DNA of 64,000 bases from NCBI RefSeq assembly GCF_016937615.1, contig NZ_JAFHKI010000067.1, positions 1-64,000 on the forward strand, given 5' to 3'. The notes under the pieces are model-generated. The model saw nothing but the letters and a program-made list of their open reading frames with translations, was not told the origin of the DNA and ran no database searches. Source of the stretch: Pseudomonas lactucae. Its GTDB lineage: Bacteria > Pseudomonadota > Gammaproteobacteria > Pseudomonadales > Pseudomonadaceae. How positions within the stretch are numbered: position 1 is the first letter of the stretch; the number at the start of each line of letters is the position of its first letter. Both the position numbers and the translations under genes were made by a program. Below, one piece after another: positions 37,255-45,929 of this stretch.

Positions 37255-37983
37255 GTGGGCTATTTGAAATCTTCTATCGGCTTAAAAAGCTATGACTGGT
37301 CTTCAGTTGATTTACTCAAAGATTTGACCCCTGAAAGCATCACTGGCTCTAGGGAGGTCATTACGTCACGACAAGAACACTTCTGGCATGACATGAGTTC
37401 TGAGTTCGATTCTAAGCACTTCCTAATATACCTTATGAATCGAAGTGACTTGCACTTGAGCGATGAGTTTTTGGAGTTCGTCTGTCTCTGGCATCTGGAT
37501 GAGCAGAATCACTACAGAGGCCTTCGAAAGATTAATAGCGTTTTGTATGGGTTCAGAGAAGAAGATATCGATAAAAAAATTAAGTCCAGGCGGCCGGAGT
37601 TTGATTTGATTTCATCGTTCATGGTTGATGAATTCACCATATTAGTATCAATTGCATTTGACGAGGTCACTAGCACTCGGGCGTATAAACAGGACTTTAA
37701 ACTTTTTGATAGTCTTGGGCCTGACTGTCTGTCCGTATGGATTCGTAATGCTGCTAAAGATGAAGCGGCGCACTACGGAAATGCAATGAAGCTTTTGAAG
37801 AAAAACCACTCAACTCGGTTTGAAGAACTCCCAGAACTTCTTGATAAAATAATCGGCTTCGAAACCTCTGATGATTTCGGATATAATAATACGTTTATTT
37901 TTGATCACGATACTGATGACTTCTCGAATGAGCTATTGGTCGATAGCAAAAATACGATCCTTGAGGTTCTCGGGAGAGAGTAA
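37255..37983 (+). CDS. ferritin-like di-metal protein
   Basis: A 242-residue helical protein with ligand motifs of a ferritin-like or di-iron oxygenase fold: Glu83-xx-His86 (LWHLDEQNHYRGL), Glu137 (AFDEVTSTRAY) and Glu170-xx-His173 (AAKDEAAHYGNAM). GTG at 37255 is the likely start, eight bases after AAGGAG. It may oxidise, hydroxylate or desaturate the product of the homospermidine-synthase-like enzyme. The stop overlaps the next gene's ATG by one base (TAATG). Low GC and many AT-rich codons suggest transfer. Confidence 0.7.
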   Translation: MGYLKSSIGLKSYDWSSVDLLKDLTPESITGSREVITSRQEHFWHDMSSEFDSKHFLIYLMNRSDLHLSDEFLEFVCLWHLDEQNHYRGLRKINSVLYGFREEDIDKKIKSRRPEFDLISSFMVDEFTILVSIAFDEVTSTRAYKQDFKLFDSLGPDCLSVWIRNAAKDEAAHYGNAMKLLKKNHSTRFEELPELLDKIIGFETSDDFGYNNTFIFDHDTDDFSNELLVDSKNTILEVLGRE

Positions 37984-38894
37984 TGGCTTGGTTATATTTT
38001 GCCCTTTTGGCGCCGTTGTTTTGGAGTCTTTCAAATATTGTTGATAAGTTCGCCATTAATAATATTACCTCCAATTGCATTTCGTTCATTTTCTTGCTGA
38101 GTATCGGGAATATTTTCTTTGCAGCGGCCATTTATGCCTATTTTCAGCCTGCTGATCTAGACTTATATATGGTTACAATAAATATCTGCTCTGGTCTCGC
38201 AATATTTTTGCAATACTTTGCTTACAGCTACTCCTTGGAGGATATGGATGTATCGGTTGTGATTCCGATCCACCAATCTGAACCAATATTTGTATTGGCG
38301 GCATCAGTGTTGATTTTTCATGCTATCCCGACATCTTGGCAAATAACTGGCTTTGCTTTGATAGTCGTTGGAATTCTAATATTATGTATGTCTAGACAAA
38401 CGGTTAGAGGGCTGGGCCATCCCAGGCACGTAGTGGTCTTGTTGATTTCAGCTTTTTTCGGAGCCGTTTCAACCGTAATTTCAGACGAGATATTGCGAAT
38501 CAAAAGCTTGGATTCGGTACTGATTTTTAACTTTGCCGGCTATGCTCTTGGCGGTTTGTTTCTTTTATTGGTTCCGAAATGGAGAACGCTCATTATAGAT
38601 GATCTGAAAATCTTGAATTATAAGCAATTTGGCATTTTTGGGGTAACGAACATCTTTGATGTTGGGGGCTACGTGTTTTTCATGGCCGCTCTGGCTGCCG
38701 GAGGAGGTGCAGCCTTGGTTTCGGTAGTCGTCAGCATCCACCCGCTGTTCGTTTTGGCTTTTGGGTTCCTGGCAACGAAGCTTTTTCCAAAATTTATCGC
38801 CGAGGATATTGCACCGGGAGGCGTAGTAAGAAAATTTTTCTCGATCATTGTGATCGTGCTCGGAGTAGCAGTGATATCACTTCAGGACATTTAA
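37983..38894 (+). CDS. EamA/DMT-family transporter
   Basis: A 303-residue protein with about ten membrane helices in two halves, typical of the drug/metabolite transporter family (EamA). The first half starts WLYFALLAPLFWSLSNIVDK; the second starts near HVVVLLISAFFGAVSTVISD. It is the last gene of the three-gene operon and ends at a terminator. Export of the operon's product is the natural guess. GC is low, like the two genes before it. Confidence 0.85.
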   Translation: MAWLYFALLAPLFWSLSNIVDKFAINNITSNCISFIFLLSIGNIFFAAAIYAYFQPADLDLYMVTINICSGLAIFLQYFAYSYSLEDMDVSVVIPIHQSEPIFVLAASVLIFHAIPTSWQITGFALIVVGILILCMSRQTVRGLGHPRHVVVLLISAFFGAVSTVISDEILRIKSLDSVLIFNFAGYALGGLFLLLVPKWRTLIIDDLKILNYKQFGIFGVTNIFDVGGYVFFMAALAAGGGAALVSVVVSIHPLFVLAFGFLATKLFPKFIAEDIAPGGVVRKFFSIIVIVLGVAVISLQDI

Positions 38895-38966
38895 GTCCCC
38901 TCCAGGTATTACTTGTCAAGGCGTGTTTCCCGGACGGTTACCGTCGGAGCAGCAAATGCTGAACAC

Positions 38967-38994
38967 AAAAAAGGGCCAACAAAGGCCCTTTTTT
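38967..38994. terminator. bidirectional terminator
   Basis: AAAAAAGGGCC and GGCCCTTTTTT form a stem with a 6-base loop, ending both the EamA gene and the convergent mvaT-like gene. Confidence 0.92.
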
Positions 38995-39007
38995 ACTCAA
39001 CCCGAGA

Positions 39008-39373
39008 TTACTTGGTCAGCCAGGACTCGACGGTGCCAACGCCGTGTTCAGCTTTCCACTCTTTCAAACCTTTGTGATTGCCGCCCTTCGTTTCGATGAT
39101 CTCGCCGGTGTGCGGGTTCTTATAAACTTTCACCTGTCGGGCTTTGCGTGTGCCTGCTTTCGGCGCACCTACATGAGCGCGTCGTTTAGCTTGCGGATCA
39201 AGAAGATTGATAACGTCCTTCAGGCTGTAGCTGTATTTTGCGAGTAAATCGCGAAGCTTCGTTTCGAATTCGATTTCTTTCTTAAGACCAGCATCGCCTT
39301 TTAGTGCTTCGAGTGCTTGGAGTTGCTCGGCAAGGTGTTTTTCGAGCTGACGAAATTCTGCGAGTTTAGACAT
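39008..39373 (-). CDS. MvaT/MvaU-family H-NS-like silencer
   Basis: A 121-residue protein. Residues 1-60 form the coiled-coil oligomerisation part (MSKLAEFRQLEKHLAEQLQALE); residues ~78-121 form the AT-pincer DNA-binding domain (VKVYKNPHTGEIIETKGGNH, then KGLKEWKAEHG). MvaT proteins coat AT-rich foreign DNA and silence it. Core mvaT and mvaU lie elsewhere in Pseudomonas genomes, so this is an island-borne extra copy that could silence the low-GC genes beside it or interfere with the host silencers. Confidence 0.92.
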   Translation of the reverse strand: MSKLAEFRQLEKHLAEQLQALEALKGDAGLKKEIEFETKLRDLLAKYSYSLKDVINLLDPQAKRRAHVGAPKAGTRKARQVKVYKNPHTGEIIETKGGNHKGLKEWKAEHGVGTVESWLTK

Positions 39374-39821
39374 TGGAAACCTCTTCTAGATTTGTTGTTA
39401 CGTTATACCAAAAAGGCACATGCATGAACTAATACGTCTATCGGCACACGCTGATGTAATCCCACATAGGGGAGACCTGCATCCCATGAGCACCATATTT
39501 ATGACGTGTATTGTGAAGTTATCAATAGACGTTAGTACGTGCATCTAGATCAAGGTAGGCAAGTATCAAGGGCTCAGCTTTGGTGTCGCTAGTCATCAGC
39601 TTGACGGTTTCCCTGCCCCATTTGATAGGCAACGATATTTACTAATCTAGTAGCCTGAGAGTCCCCAAGGCCTCATCCGACGTTAGGCGATGGTGTGCTC
39701 TCGATGCGTATTTGAACGCTATGGCCGTACGGTGGCAAAATCATTGTATCTATCCGTGCACGGCTATACATCGCGTGAAGAACCATCTGTCATGCCAATA
39801 TTTTTTCAAGGACGGCGCTCG
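39374..39821. other. gap upstream of mvaT-like and Mrr-like genes
   Basis: No gene is supported. In-frame upstream starts for the next gene at 39690 and 39792 exist, but the added residues do not look like the family. The region holds divergent promoters; no palindrome stands out. Confidence 0.4.
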
Positions 39822-40529
39822 ATGAATCTCGCCAAGACAAGGGAGGGTATGCTCATCAGCGCGGCGGAGGCTTTCATCATGGCTCCGCCGGCGCGCACGA
39901 GTTTCTCCTGCCCGACTTGCGGTACGCCCTTGTTTTTCGTCGGAGCGACTGGGGCTAGCAGACCACATTTCCGGGTTTCTGCTTCACGTCCTCATGAAAC
40001 CGATTGCATAGAAGCTCAGTTACTTGACATTACATTCGAAGCCCAAGATGCCTATGCAGCAGAAGCATCGGTCACCTTCATGTCGATCGCATCCAGAGTC
40101 TCCCTGCGGGCGATCGGGTATTTTGCTAAGCATCCCCACCAGTTGAAGACGATGAATCGCCGGCTTTTCGAAGAGTTTGTGGCAGAGCTCTTCAAAGGGT
40201 TTGGATACGAGGTCGAGCTGACCAAGCAAACCCGTGATGGTGGATTTGATTTGATTGCGGTGACGAGCCGGGACTATATCAACCAGCGGTTCCTGATCGA
40301 ATGCAAGCGACCCGATCCTAAGAATCCGGTTCGTCTCGATGTCGTGAAGCACCTGCACGCTACAAAGATTGATCAAGGAGCGAATAAAGCAATTCTGGTG
40401 ACGACTACCCATTTCACAGAGGATGCTCACCGTTATGGCAAGCGACACGCGATCGAACTAGACCTGAAGGACTTCGACGATTTGGTGGAGTGGCTTCACC
40501 ATTATTTGAGGATCAAGGCGAGAGCATGA
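39822..40529 (+). CDS. Mrr-like restriction endonuclease with zinc finger
   Basis: A 235-residue protein. Residues ~20-65 hold a zinc-finger-like CPTCGTPLFF with further His/Cys (HETDC), as in CoiA-type proteins. Residues ~110-235 are a Mrr-cat/PD-(D/E)XK nuclease domain: LFEEFVAELFKGFGYEVELT, then DGGFDLIAV (Asp143) and FLIECKR (Glu160-x-Lys162). ATG 39822 follows AAGGA at eight bases. Stand-alone Mrr enzymes cut modified DNA. No methylase is next to it, which fits a type IV-like defence role. Confidence 0.78.
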   Translation: MNLAKTREGMLISAAEAFIMAPPARTSFSCPTCGTPLFFVGATGASRPHFRVSASRPHETDCIEAQLLDITFEAQDAYAAEASVTFMSIASRVSLRAIGYFAKHPHQLKTMNRRLFEEFVAELFKGFGYEVELTKQTRDGGFDLIAVTSRDYINQRFLIECKRPDPKNPVRLDVVKHLHATKIDQGANKAILVTTTHFTEDAHRYGKRHAIELDLKDFDDLVEWLHHYLRIKARA

Positions 40530-40617
40530 CAAAACGTCCTCCTCCCCAGCACTGTCTGTTAGCCAGCACAAACTATTGGTCATTAGGAGAGGCTTAATAG
40601 CTGGCGACTCTGGATGT

Positions 40618-40910
40618 TCATTTAGCGATCAAACCAGATTTCAATTTCCGCTTATGGTCTCTCAGCAGATCTGCGAACTGCACGAGGTCATTGAGTGACC
40701 CTCGACCTGTGCGATCTAAGTGAAAACCCATGATTCCCACCGACCTAAGACCATCGCGATCACATCGTTTGGAATCGCCGATCATCAATACTTCCCCCTT
40801 CTCTCTGCAGAGGTAGTTGCCTGGATCTATCCCGAATTGGCTGCAAATCGACCGGTAAATTGCAGGTTGGGCTTCATGATGCCTAGCTCGAAGCTGTAAC
40901 TGATCGCGAC
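40618..40910 (-). pseudogene. decayed HAD-hydrolase C-terminal part
   Basis: On the minus strand one frame reads SYSFELGIMKPN, then after a one-base shift near 40880 continues IYRSICSQFGIDPGNYLCRE and MIGDSKRCDRDGLRSVGIMG to a stop at 40618. KPN and GDSKRCDRDG are HAD motifs III/IV. The N-terminal part with the catalytic Asp is absent. It is a relic. Confidence 0.7.
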
Positions 40911-41040
40911 TATTACAACCTACGCATGGGCCTCCTAACCTTTCTATGCAACGAGCCGGTTAAGCTCGCATCGAATTTCTCTCTCATGCGACAAACGTGT
41001 GAGAATGCGCAATATCATTATGCAATTATGGAGTTTTGCA

Positions 41041-41679
41041 ATGGATCGCCTTTCGAAATGCTTCGCCGTTGTGGTCGCGACTGTCAGCCTGTCCACTTGG
41101 GCCATCTCCTTCGCTCAGGCTGCTGGCTATTCCGTCATAAAAGACGAGTCAAAGGGCAACATCAAACGCGCGGTCGAGGTCGTCTTGCCGGAACGTGTCG
41201 ACCAACCCACGCTCGAAGCGTTAGCTAAAGAAATCAAGGATTCGAACCCCACGCAATTCCAACGGACTTTTATCGGCTGGCGGATCAAGGGTGATGAAGG
41301 CCAAGCGTACTGGGCCAAGACCGATTATCTGCCTGCGCTCACTGTGCAATTTCTGGGATCCACGGTCGCGGATTACGCGAAGGTGAAGGCCTCTAGCACC
41401 AACGCCGACGGCGAGGTTTTTGGCAGTTGGTTGAGCACTTGGGGTTACGATTACAAGATGGTCGGCTTCCGCAAAAATGGCAAAACATTTATCCGCTCCA
41501 CGTTTGCCGATGGATCATCTGGAACCAAAGAATTCGTTGCCACAAAAGTGTCCGGCAAGTCCGTGCTGGTCGACGCAGAAGGCAGTGATTTCGGTGAGTA
41601 CTACGCGGTCAATGCTCAGGGCGATCTAGAATTCTGGGGTGAGAATGGCAATTTCTACACCGCGAAAAAAAGCCAATGA
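41041..41679 (+). CDS. exported protein of unknown function
   Basis: A 212-residue protein with a signal peptide (MDRLSKCFAVVVATVSLSTW, cleaved near AQA-AG). GGAG lies seven bases before the ATG at 41041. The mature part has an YSVIKDESKGNIKRAVEVVL strand-turn stretch near its start and a C-terminal beta-rich region ending with DLEFWGENGNFYTAKK. I do not recognise a family. Cys is nearly absent. It stands alone between relics and a nuclease gene. Confidence 0.75.
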   Translation: MDRLSKCFAVVVATVSLSTWAISFAQAAGYSVIKDESKGNIKRAVEVVLPERVDQPTLEALAKEIKDSNPTQFQRTFIGWRIKGDEGQAYWAKTDYLPALTVQFLGSTVADYAKVKASSTNADGEVFGSWLSTWGYDYKMVGFRKNGKTFIRSTFADGSSGTKEFVATKVSGKSVLVDAEGSDFGEYYAVNAQGDLEFWGENGNFYTAKKSQ

Positions 41680-42090
41680 ACCACACACATCACTTACCTT
41701 CCTACTTCCGTTGGCTCTAGTCACAGATGGAGAGTGGAATTTAACTCTCCTAAGAAAAGCGCACTATGCAGTATTGCGTGATTATATAAGAAACTACATG
41801 TTGTGAAATTTCGCTTTTATAAACTTTCTCATGTACTTGAATCAAACGTGAGGCAGGAGCTTAGCCGCAAAAAGTGAACGATTTCCCTGCGCCCAGTTAG
41901 AAGAAACTGAAGAGTCTGAGTGCTAATTCAAACGGGCGAACAGGTGGAGCTTCATACGCACTCTCCTGATCAGCCCGATGGAGGAATACGCCTGGCTCCC
42001 TCTTATCGAAACAAACGCGCCGAAGGGGTGTGCAACCAAATTGCGATTTGCCATGATCACATCCTCATAAATTATCCATGGAAGGGCACA

Positions 42091-43227
42091 ATGGCAAATA
42101 GTTTCCTCACTCCAAGCTTGCTGAGGATCTTCGCAGCAAGCTACGACTCCGGCAGGGAGTCTGCCGCTGAACAGAGCCGAGGAGAATTCATAGAAGCGTT
42201 TCCAATTGTCAAGCTGAACCGACTGCGACTCACAGACTATGTTATTGGACTACAGCGTCCTACGTTCTGTGATCGCGTGGAGGTGAAGACACGGCCCTGG
42301 GCAGTAATTCAGGGATCAACTGCGATCAAATTCGGTATATATTTTGGTGCCACCAAGGCCGACCCAGCCAAGGAATTCCGGTTTGCCAAAAGGTTTGGCA
42401 CTGACCCGGATTCTGCGTTTCGTGCGGTAAGATCCGCGCTCGTCGAATTGGTCAAACTCGGAGCAGCAGTAGAGCTCGACTTTAAGGCCATCGACGCCAA
42501 TCCCCTCTCCCAAATGTTCAAGGCCAAGATCTTAAGCCTCTATTTTCCAGAGAAATTCATTAATGCCTGCAGCGGTGAGCACCTTGCAATGATCGGGGCA
42601 AAGTTGGGGGTCGGGGTGAACCTCCCGATTAGTCAGTATCAACATCTCGTCGTCGAAGCCAAGAAAGGGAATGCTACGACGAGAACATGGAGCAATCCCA
42701 AATTTACGGCTTTTCTCTACAGAACGATTGTTCGTTTGAAGCCTCCGCCGAGCTCCCCGATCCAAAAGCCATCGAAAAAAAGCCACCGTAAAGTCAATTT
42801 CGAGGATATCCAGAATCAGCGTGATCGGATTGGTAAAGCAGCTGAGGCTTTCGCGTTGAAATGGGAGGTGCAACGTCTGGAAGGCGCTGGGCTCTCTGAG
42901 TTGGTTTCCTTGATAGAAGATCGTCGAGATCGGCCAGGATATGGTTACGACTTTTTGTCGCACTCGGCATATAGTCAATCGAGATTCATTGAAGTCAAAG
43001 CAGTGGCGAAAGTCCGTGGGGATAGCTTTCGTTTCTTCCTCTCAGACAACGAACTGACCGTATCGAATACACCTGAGTATCAAGGCGAATACTACTTCTA
43101 CCTAGTGTTTTTCGGCTCCAATAGGGAGCCCCAATCTCTCAAGTCAGTTTTGGCCAGCAAGATGTATGAGCACGCCGAAATCTTGCCCGCCTCTTATACA
43201 GTCCGGTTCGACTTGGAAGACGCTTAG
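42091..43227 (+). CDS. DUF3883-domain protein, putative nuclease
   Basis: A 378-residue protein. Its C-terminal part matches DUF3883 (NOV-type): RIGKAAEAFALKWEVQRLEG, then RPGYGYDFLSHSAYSQSRFI followed by EVKA, i.e. the D...ExK core of a PD-(D/E)XK-like fold. The N-terminal part (~1-230) is not recognised. ATG 42091 follows GGAAGGG; the frame is open further up to a GTG at 41920 without a good ribosome site. DUF3883 often occurs in restriction and defence proteins, so a DNA-targeting role is inferred. Confidence 0.75.
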   Translation: MANSFLTPSLLRIFAASYDSGRESAAEQSRGEFIEAFPIVKLNRLRLTDYVIGLQRPTFCDRVEVKTRPWAVIQGSTAIKFGIYFGATKADPAKEFRFAKRFGTDPDSAFRAVRSALVELVKLGAAVELDFKAIDANPLSQMFKAKILSLYFPEKFINACSGEHLAMIGAKLGVGVNLPISQYQHLVVEAKKGNATTRTWSNPKFTAFLYRTIVRLKPPPSSPIQKPSKKSHRKVNFEDIQNQRDRIGKAAEAFALKWEVQRLEGAGLSELVSLIEDRRDRPGYGYDFLSHSAYSQSRFIEVKAVAKVRGDSFRFFLSDNELTVSNTPEYQGEYYFYLVFFGSNREPQSLKSVLASKMYEHAEILPASYTVRFDLEDA

Positions 43228-43261
43228 CAATCCCACCGCCCCAGTGCTGAGACGTTTGCGG

Positions 43262-43482
43262 TTACTCTGCGTAATCAACGATGCCCTGCATCTTGTCGAG
43301 CAACCAGGCGTTCACATCATCGCCCAGATCATCAGGCGTGACCACCTCGAAGTGATACCGAATCGATCAATTCCCGAGCCTGCTGATTTCCGCTACCAGC
43401 GAGTTTGCGTCCGTAGGCGCATGCAACTGTCCAGCAAGCGTAGGTGTGTTGTGTTGATTCCGTAGTCAATTGGATCCGTCAT
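43262..43482 (-). pseudogene. decayed small gene
   Basis: Reading left from an ATG at 43482 with a good ribosome site (AGGAAG), the frame gives MTDPIDYGINTTHLRLLDSC and stops early. After a frame shift it continues YHFEVVTPDDLGDDVNAWLL and ends DKMQGIVDYAE. I recognise no family. Confidence 0.45.
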
Positions 43483-43559
43483 TTCACTTCCTGTTCTTGG
43501 TTACAAACGCCCGAATGTTGCCATCACCACACAGCTATGACGATAGTTGGCTGATGGGA

Positions 43560-43625
43560 TCGGCGCCTGGCTGGCCACTTGCCTTTTGAACCAAGGCAAG
43601 TTCCACTGGCGAGGCATTCAACATC
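43560..43625 (+). mobile_element. IS66 tnpB fragment
   Basis: GAWLATCLLNQGKFHWRGIQ matches the WLAARRLNQGKFHWPGIH part of the tnpB gene of the complete IS66 copy at 62040-62095. Only about 22 codons remain. Confidence 0.7.
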
Positions 43626-43641
43626 TGGCTAGCCACCGAAC

Positions 43642-43953
43642 CTATCGGCTCCCGGCGTCACCGAAGTAATCATCCTTCGCGATCAGACCGAGATTATCGG
43701 TAAGATCCTGACCTTCCTCGTTGAACAAATGTTGAGTTCGCCGTTCCTGCTTGAGACAAGCTAATGCTTGGAAGAAACAATCCTCGCAAAGGTGCAGTTC
43801 ATAGCGCTCACCATCATGAGCAGTACCATAGCCCCAGTGCGCTTGCAGGATGCCGAATTGATGTCCGCCAGTATCCAGGAGGGTGGAGCAACGACATACA
43901 TCGCAGACGACGTCAGTAACGGTCTCGACTTCGACTTTTCCAGTTATTTTCAT
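43642..43953 (-). CDS. small protein with two CxxC pairs
   Basis: A 103-residue protein: MKITGKVEVETVTDVVCDVC, then a central HWGYGTAHDGERYELHLCED and CFFQ. The CDVC and CEDC pairs could bind zinc. I know it as a type found in Pseudomonas islands, with no assigned function. It lies between an IS66 fragment and an IS5-type element, with no partner gene. Confidence 0.65.
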   Translation of the reverse strand: MKITGKVEVETVTDVVCDVCRCSTLLDTGGHQFGILQAHWGYGTAHDGERYELHLCEDCFFQALACLKQERRTQHLFNEEGQDLTDNLGLIAKDDYFGDAGSR

Positions 43954-43998
43954 CGCTGACTCCTACAAGCACCTTTGACTTTTACTTTCATACAGGCT

Positions 43999-44640
43999 CT
44001 AGGTTCTGTACGAAAAGTACTGTCGCAAATACCGCATAGCGCAAGCCAATGAGACCATCGCCGCAAAACTTGTTGCGAGCTTGTCGAAGCGCGTAACGAT
44101 GCGGCGGTTCTCCTTCAGCCACCCGAACATGCGCTCGATGATATTGCGCTGCCGGTTATTGGGTCGATCGAACAGTCTGGGCAAACCCGGCTTGGGTTTG
44201 CGCTTCATGATGCGCAACGGGATTACCGGTTGCATTCGATAAGGATCACAGTACCGACGCAGGGCTTCAGCATAGTATCCCTTGTCGGCCAATAGCCATC
44301 GGCAGCGTTTGCGAGGATGGCCACGCAAGCTTGGGATGTACGCCTCATCCAGTAACGGTTGGGCATAGGCAATATCGCTGGCTTGTCCGCCTGACAGCAG
44401 GAAGCGCAGCGGCACACCATTGGCGTCGCATAGCATGTGGATTTTGGTTGTCAGGCCGCCCCGACTGCGTCCGAGTGCGTGATCTTGCGGTTCTTCAGGC
44501 CCCCATTTTCCCCAGCACCTGATGAGGCTCGGGTTGCGCGAACAGCAGTGGAGTCGATCATCCAGGTTTCCAGATCAATCAAGCCCTGCTCTGTTGGCGC
44601 CGCGCCGAATTGACCCAGTTGCCGAGATATCACTGACCCG
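43999..44640 (-). mobile_element. IS5-type (IS427-like) element, 5' truncated
   Basis: Two overlapping frames encode an IS5-family transposase. The first (44451-44633) gives LETWMIDSTAVRATRASSGA with the first catalytic Asp. The second (ending 43999) gives HALGRSRGGLTTKIHMLCDA, then the Asp in LLADKGYYAE and Glu in RNIIERMFGWLKENRR. The switch at AAAATGGGGGCC fits the programmed frameshift of this subgroup. About 60 N-terminal residues and one terminal repeat are missing, so it is probably immobile. Confidence 0.8.
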
Positions 44641-44691
44641 GGCAGCCCCCCCGCGAACCAATACTTTTACTGGATTTGTGTTGACTCGAGG

Positions 44692-44720
44692 GTGGGTTAA
44701 ACCCACGTCAGCACGTGGGT
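44692..44720. repeat. three alternating GTGGGT half-sites
   Basis: GTGGGTTAAACCCAC (44692-44706) is a palindrome whose right arm also pairs with a following copy: ACCCACGT-CAGC-ACGTGGGT (44701-44720). It could be a regulator-binding site or an end repeat left from a mobile element. Confidence 0.5.
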
Positions 44721-45064
44721 CAATTCAGCGCTGGCGTTAACATCCATAGCGCTGAAAGGATGAATGGTCCATTCCCACTTGGTAATGCCGGCACATCAGT
44801 CATCATTGGTCCTTCCTTGTGTCTTTTGTGCCCGACGGATGATGGGCAAAAGGGCAACGCTCGACAATGCCCTTTGCGCCGGCCTACTCCAGACAGTCGA
44901 GATTCCAGGCCGACAGAAAAACTCTCACAGCCCTTGAGCTTTTTACAGTGTCCAGAGATAACCTACCGAGCATACTAGCGGAAGTCGCCGGTTAAGCCGC
45001 TCCAGCCTAGTTATCGATGGCGCATTGCCGACTTCCCTTAGGCTATGGCAAGCCATTACGGTGT
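44721..45064. other. intergenic stretch after antitoxin gene
   Basis: No gene can be supported on either strand. This is where a RES-type toxin gene would be expected after the antitoxin on the minus strand, but no such sequence is seen. Confidence 0.5.
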
Positions 45065-45535
45065 CTACTGATACACCCCATATTCCACCCGCTTCAAGTA
45101 GTCTTCAACGGCCCGAAAACCCAGAGAATTCCCGATGAGCTCAACCGGAATGCCGCCTGCTAAATATTTGCAGGGATGACTGAGCCATTCCTCAGCATGC
45201 TTTTGGGTCCCGAAGACAGACGTCGCATGCTCCAATGCCTTGGCATACTGATACGCTATCGCGCTCTGCTGAGCGTCTAGCCGAGCTGATTCAATATGGC
45301 CCCGACGCCGTAACGCCTGCAGCGACTTGCCCAAGACTCGCGCTGTGACATCGGCTGAGGAGTAGAGCTCAGAGATCGAAAGCATCGCCTGAACATTTTT
45401 CAACGCAAAGCCTTCTTTCACCAACAAGAAAATATCCAGCTGACTGAGCTGTCCGGCTTTGGCTCTGGTTAAGCATTCCGTGGGCTTGAGCACTGATTTT
45501 GCCTTCAGAGAAGGCTGGGCGGCTGGAGTAACCAT
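45065..45535 (-). CDS. MbcA/ParS/Xre-type antitoxin, orphan
   Basis: A 156-residue protein with the C-terminal DUF2384 toxin-binding domain: ATSVFGTQKHAEEWLSHPCK, YLAGGIPVELIGNSLGFRAV, ending RVEYGVYQ. The N-terminal ~90 residues form the Xre-like part. These are the antitoxins of RES-Xre modules, whose toxins degrade NAD. ATG 45535 is preferred over 45595 because a palindromic operator lies between them. No RES toxin gene follows, so it is solitary: an anti-toxin for other elements, or a remnant. Confidence 0.78.
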   Translation of the reverse strand: MVTPAAQPSLKAKSVLKPTECLTRAKAGQLSQLDIFLLVKEGFALKNVQAMLSISELYSSADVTARVLGKSLQALRRRGHIESARLDAQQSAIAYQYAKALEHATSVFGTQKHAEEWLSHPCKYLAGGIPVELIGNSLGFRAVEDYLKRVEYGVYQ

Positions 45536-45559
45536 CGGGCAGACTTCAAGGTTGGTAAT

Positions 45560-45578
45560 TGAGGCTAGAGTAGCCTCA
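45560..45578. promoter_or_regulatory. palindromic operator of the antitoxin gene
   Basis: TGAGGCTA-GAG-TAGCCTCA is a perfect 8-bp inverted repeat 25 bases upstream of the antitoxin start. Antitoxins of this type usually repress their own promoter. Confidence 0.65.
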
Positions 45579-45685
45579 TTTTCCCACGTACGCATGAGGG
45601 GTTAGCCCAATGCAGTCACGCCTGCATTTTTTGGTTGGTGCAAGAGCCCAATTAGCCCGACGACGGGGCACAGTATCTCGACGCA

Positions 45686-45850
45686 TCAAATTATGTAGCC
45701 ACCGGAGACTTCAATGGACTGCGCGTTAATATACTCACTGCCGTTGGACAAAAGAGCCGCTATGATGCGCTCAAAATCGTCAGGCTTTCCTACCCAAGCA
45801 AACTCGGGAGGGTTTGGAGGATGCATACAGCCGACTGCTGTTCGAGTCCA
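45686..45850 (-). pseudogene. C-terminal fragment of an SDR oxidoreductase
   Basis: The minus strand reads PPNPPEFAWVGKPDDFERII, then AALLSNGSEYINAQSIEVSG and GYII before a stop at 45686. This is the usual C-terminal end of a short-chain dehydrogenase. The nucleotide-binding and catalytic parts are absent. Confidence 0.7.
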
Positions 45851-45929
45851 AAGGGTCGCCTAAGCCGCGAGCGCCCGCAAAGTAAGTGCCATGAAAGCAC
45901 TCACACATCTTGCTGAGCTGCTGCCATCG

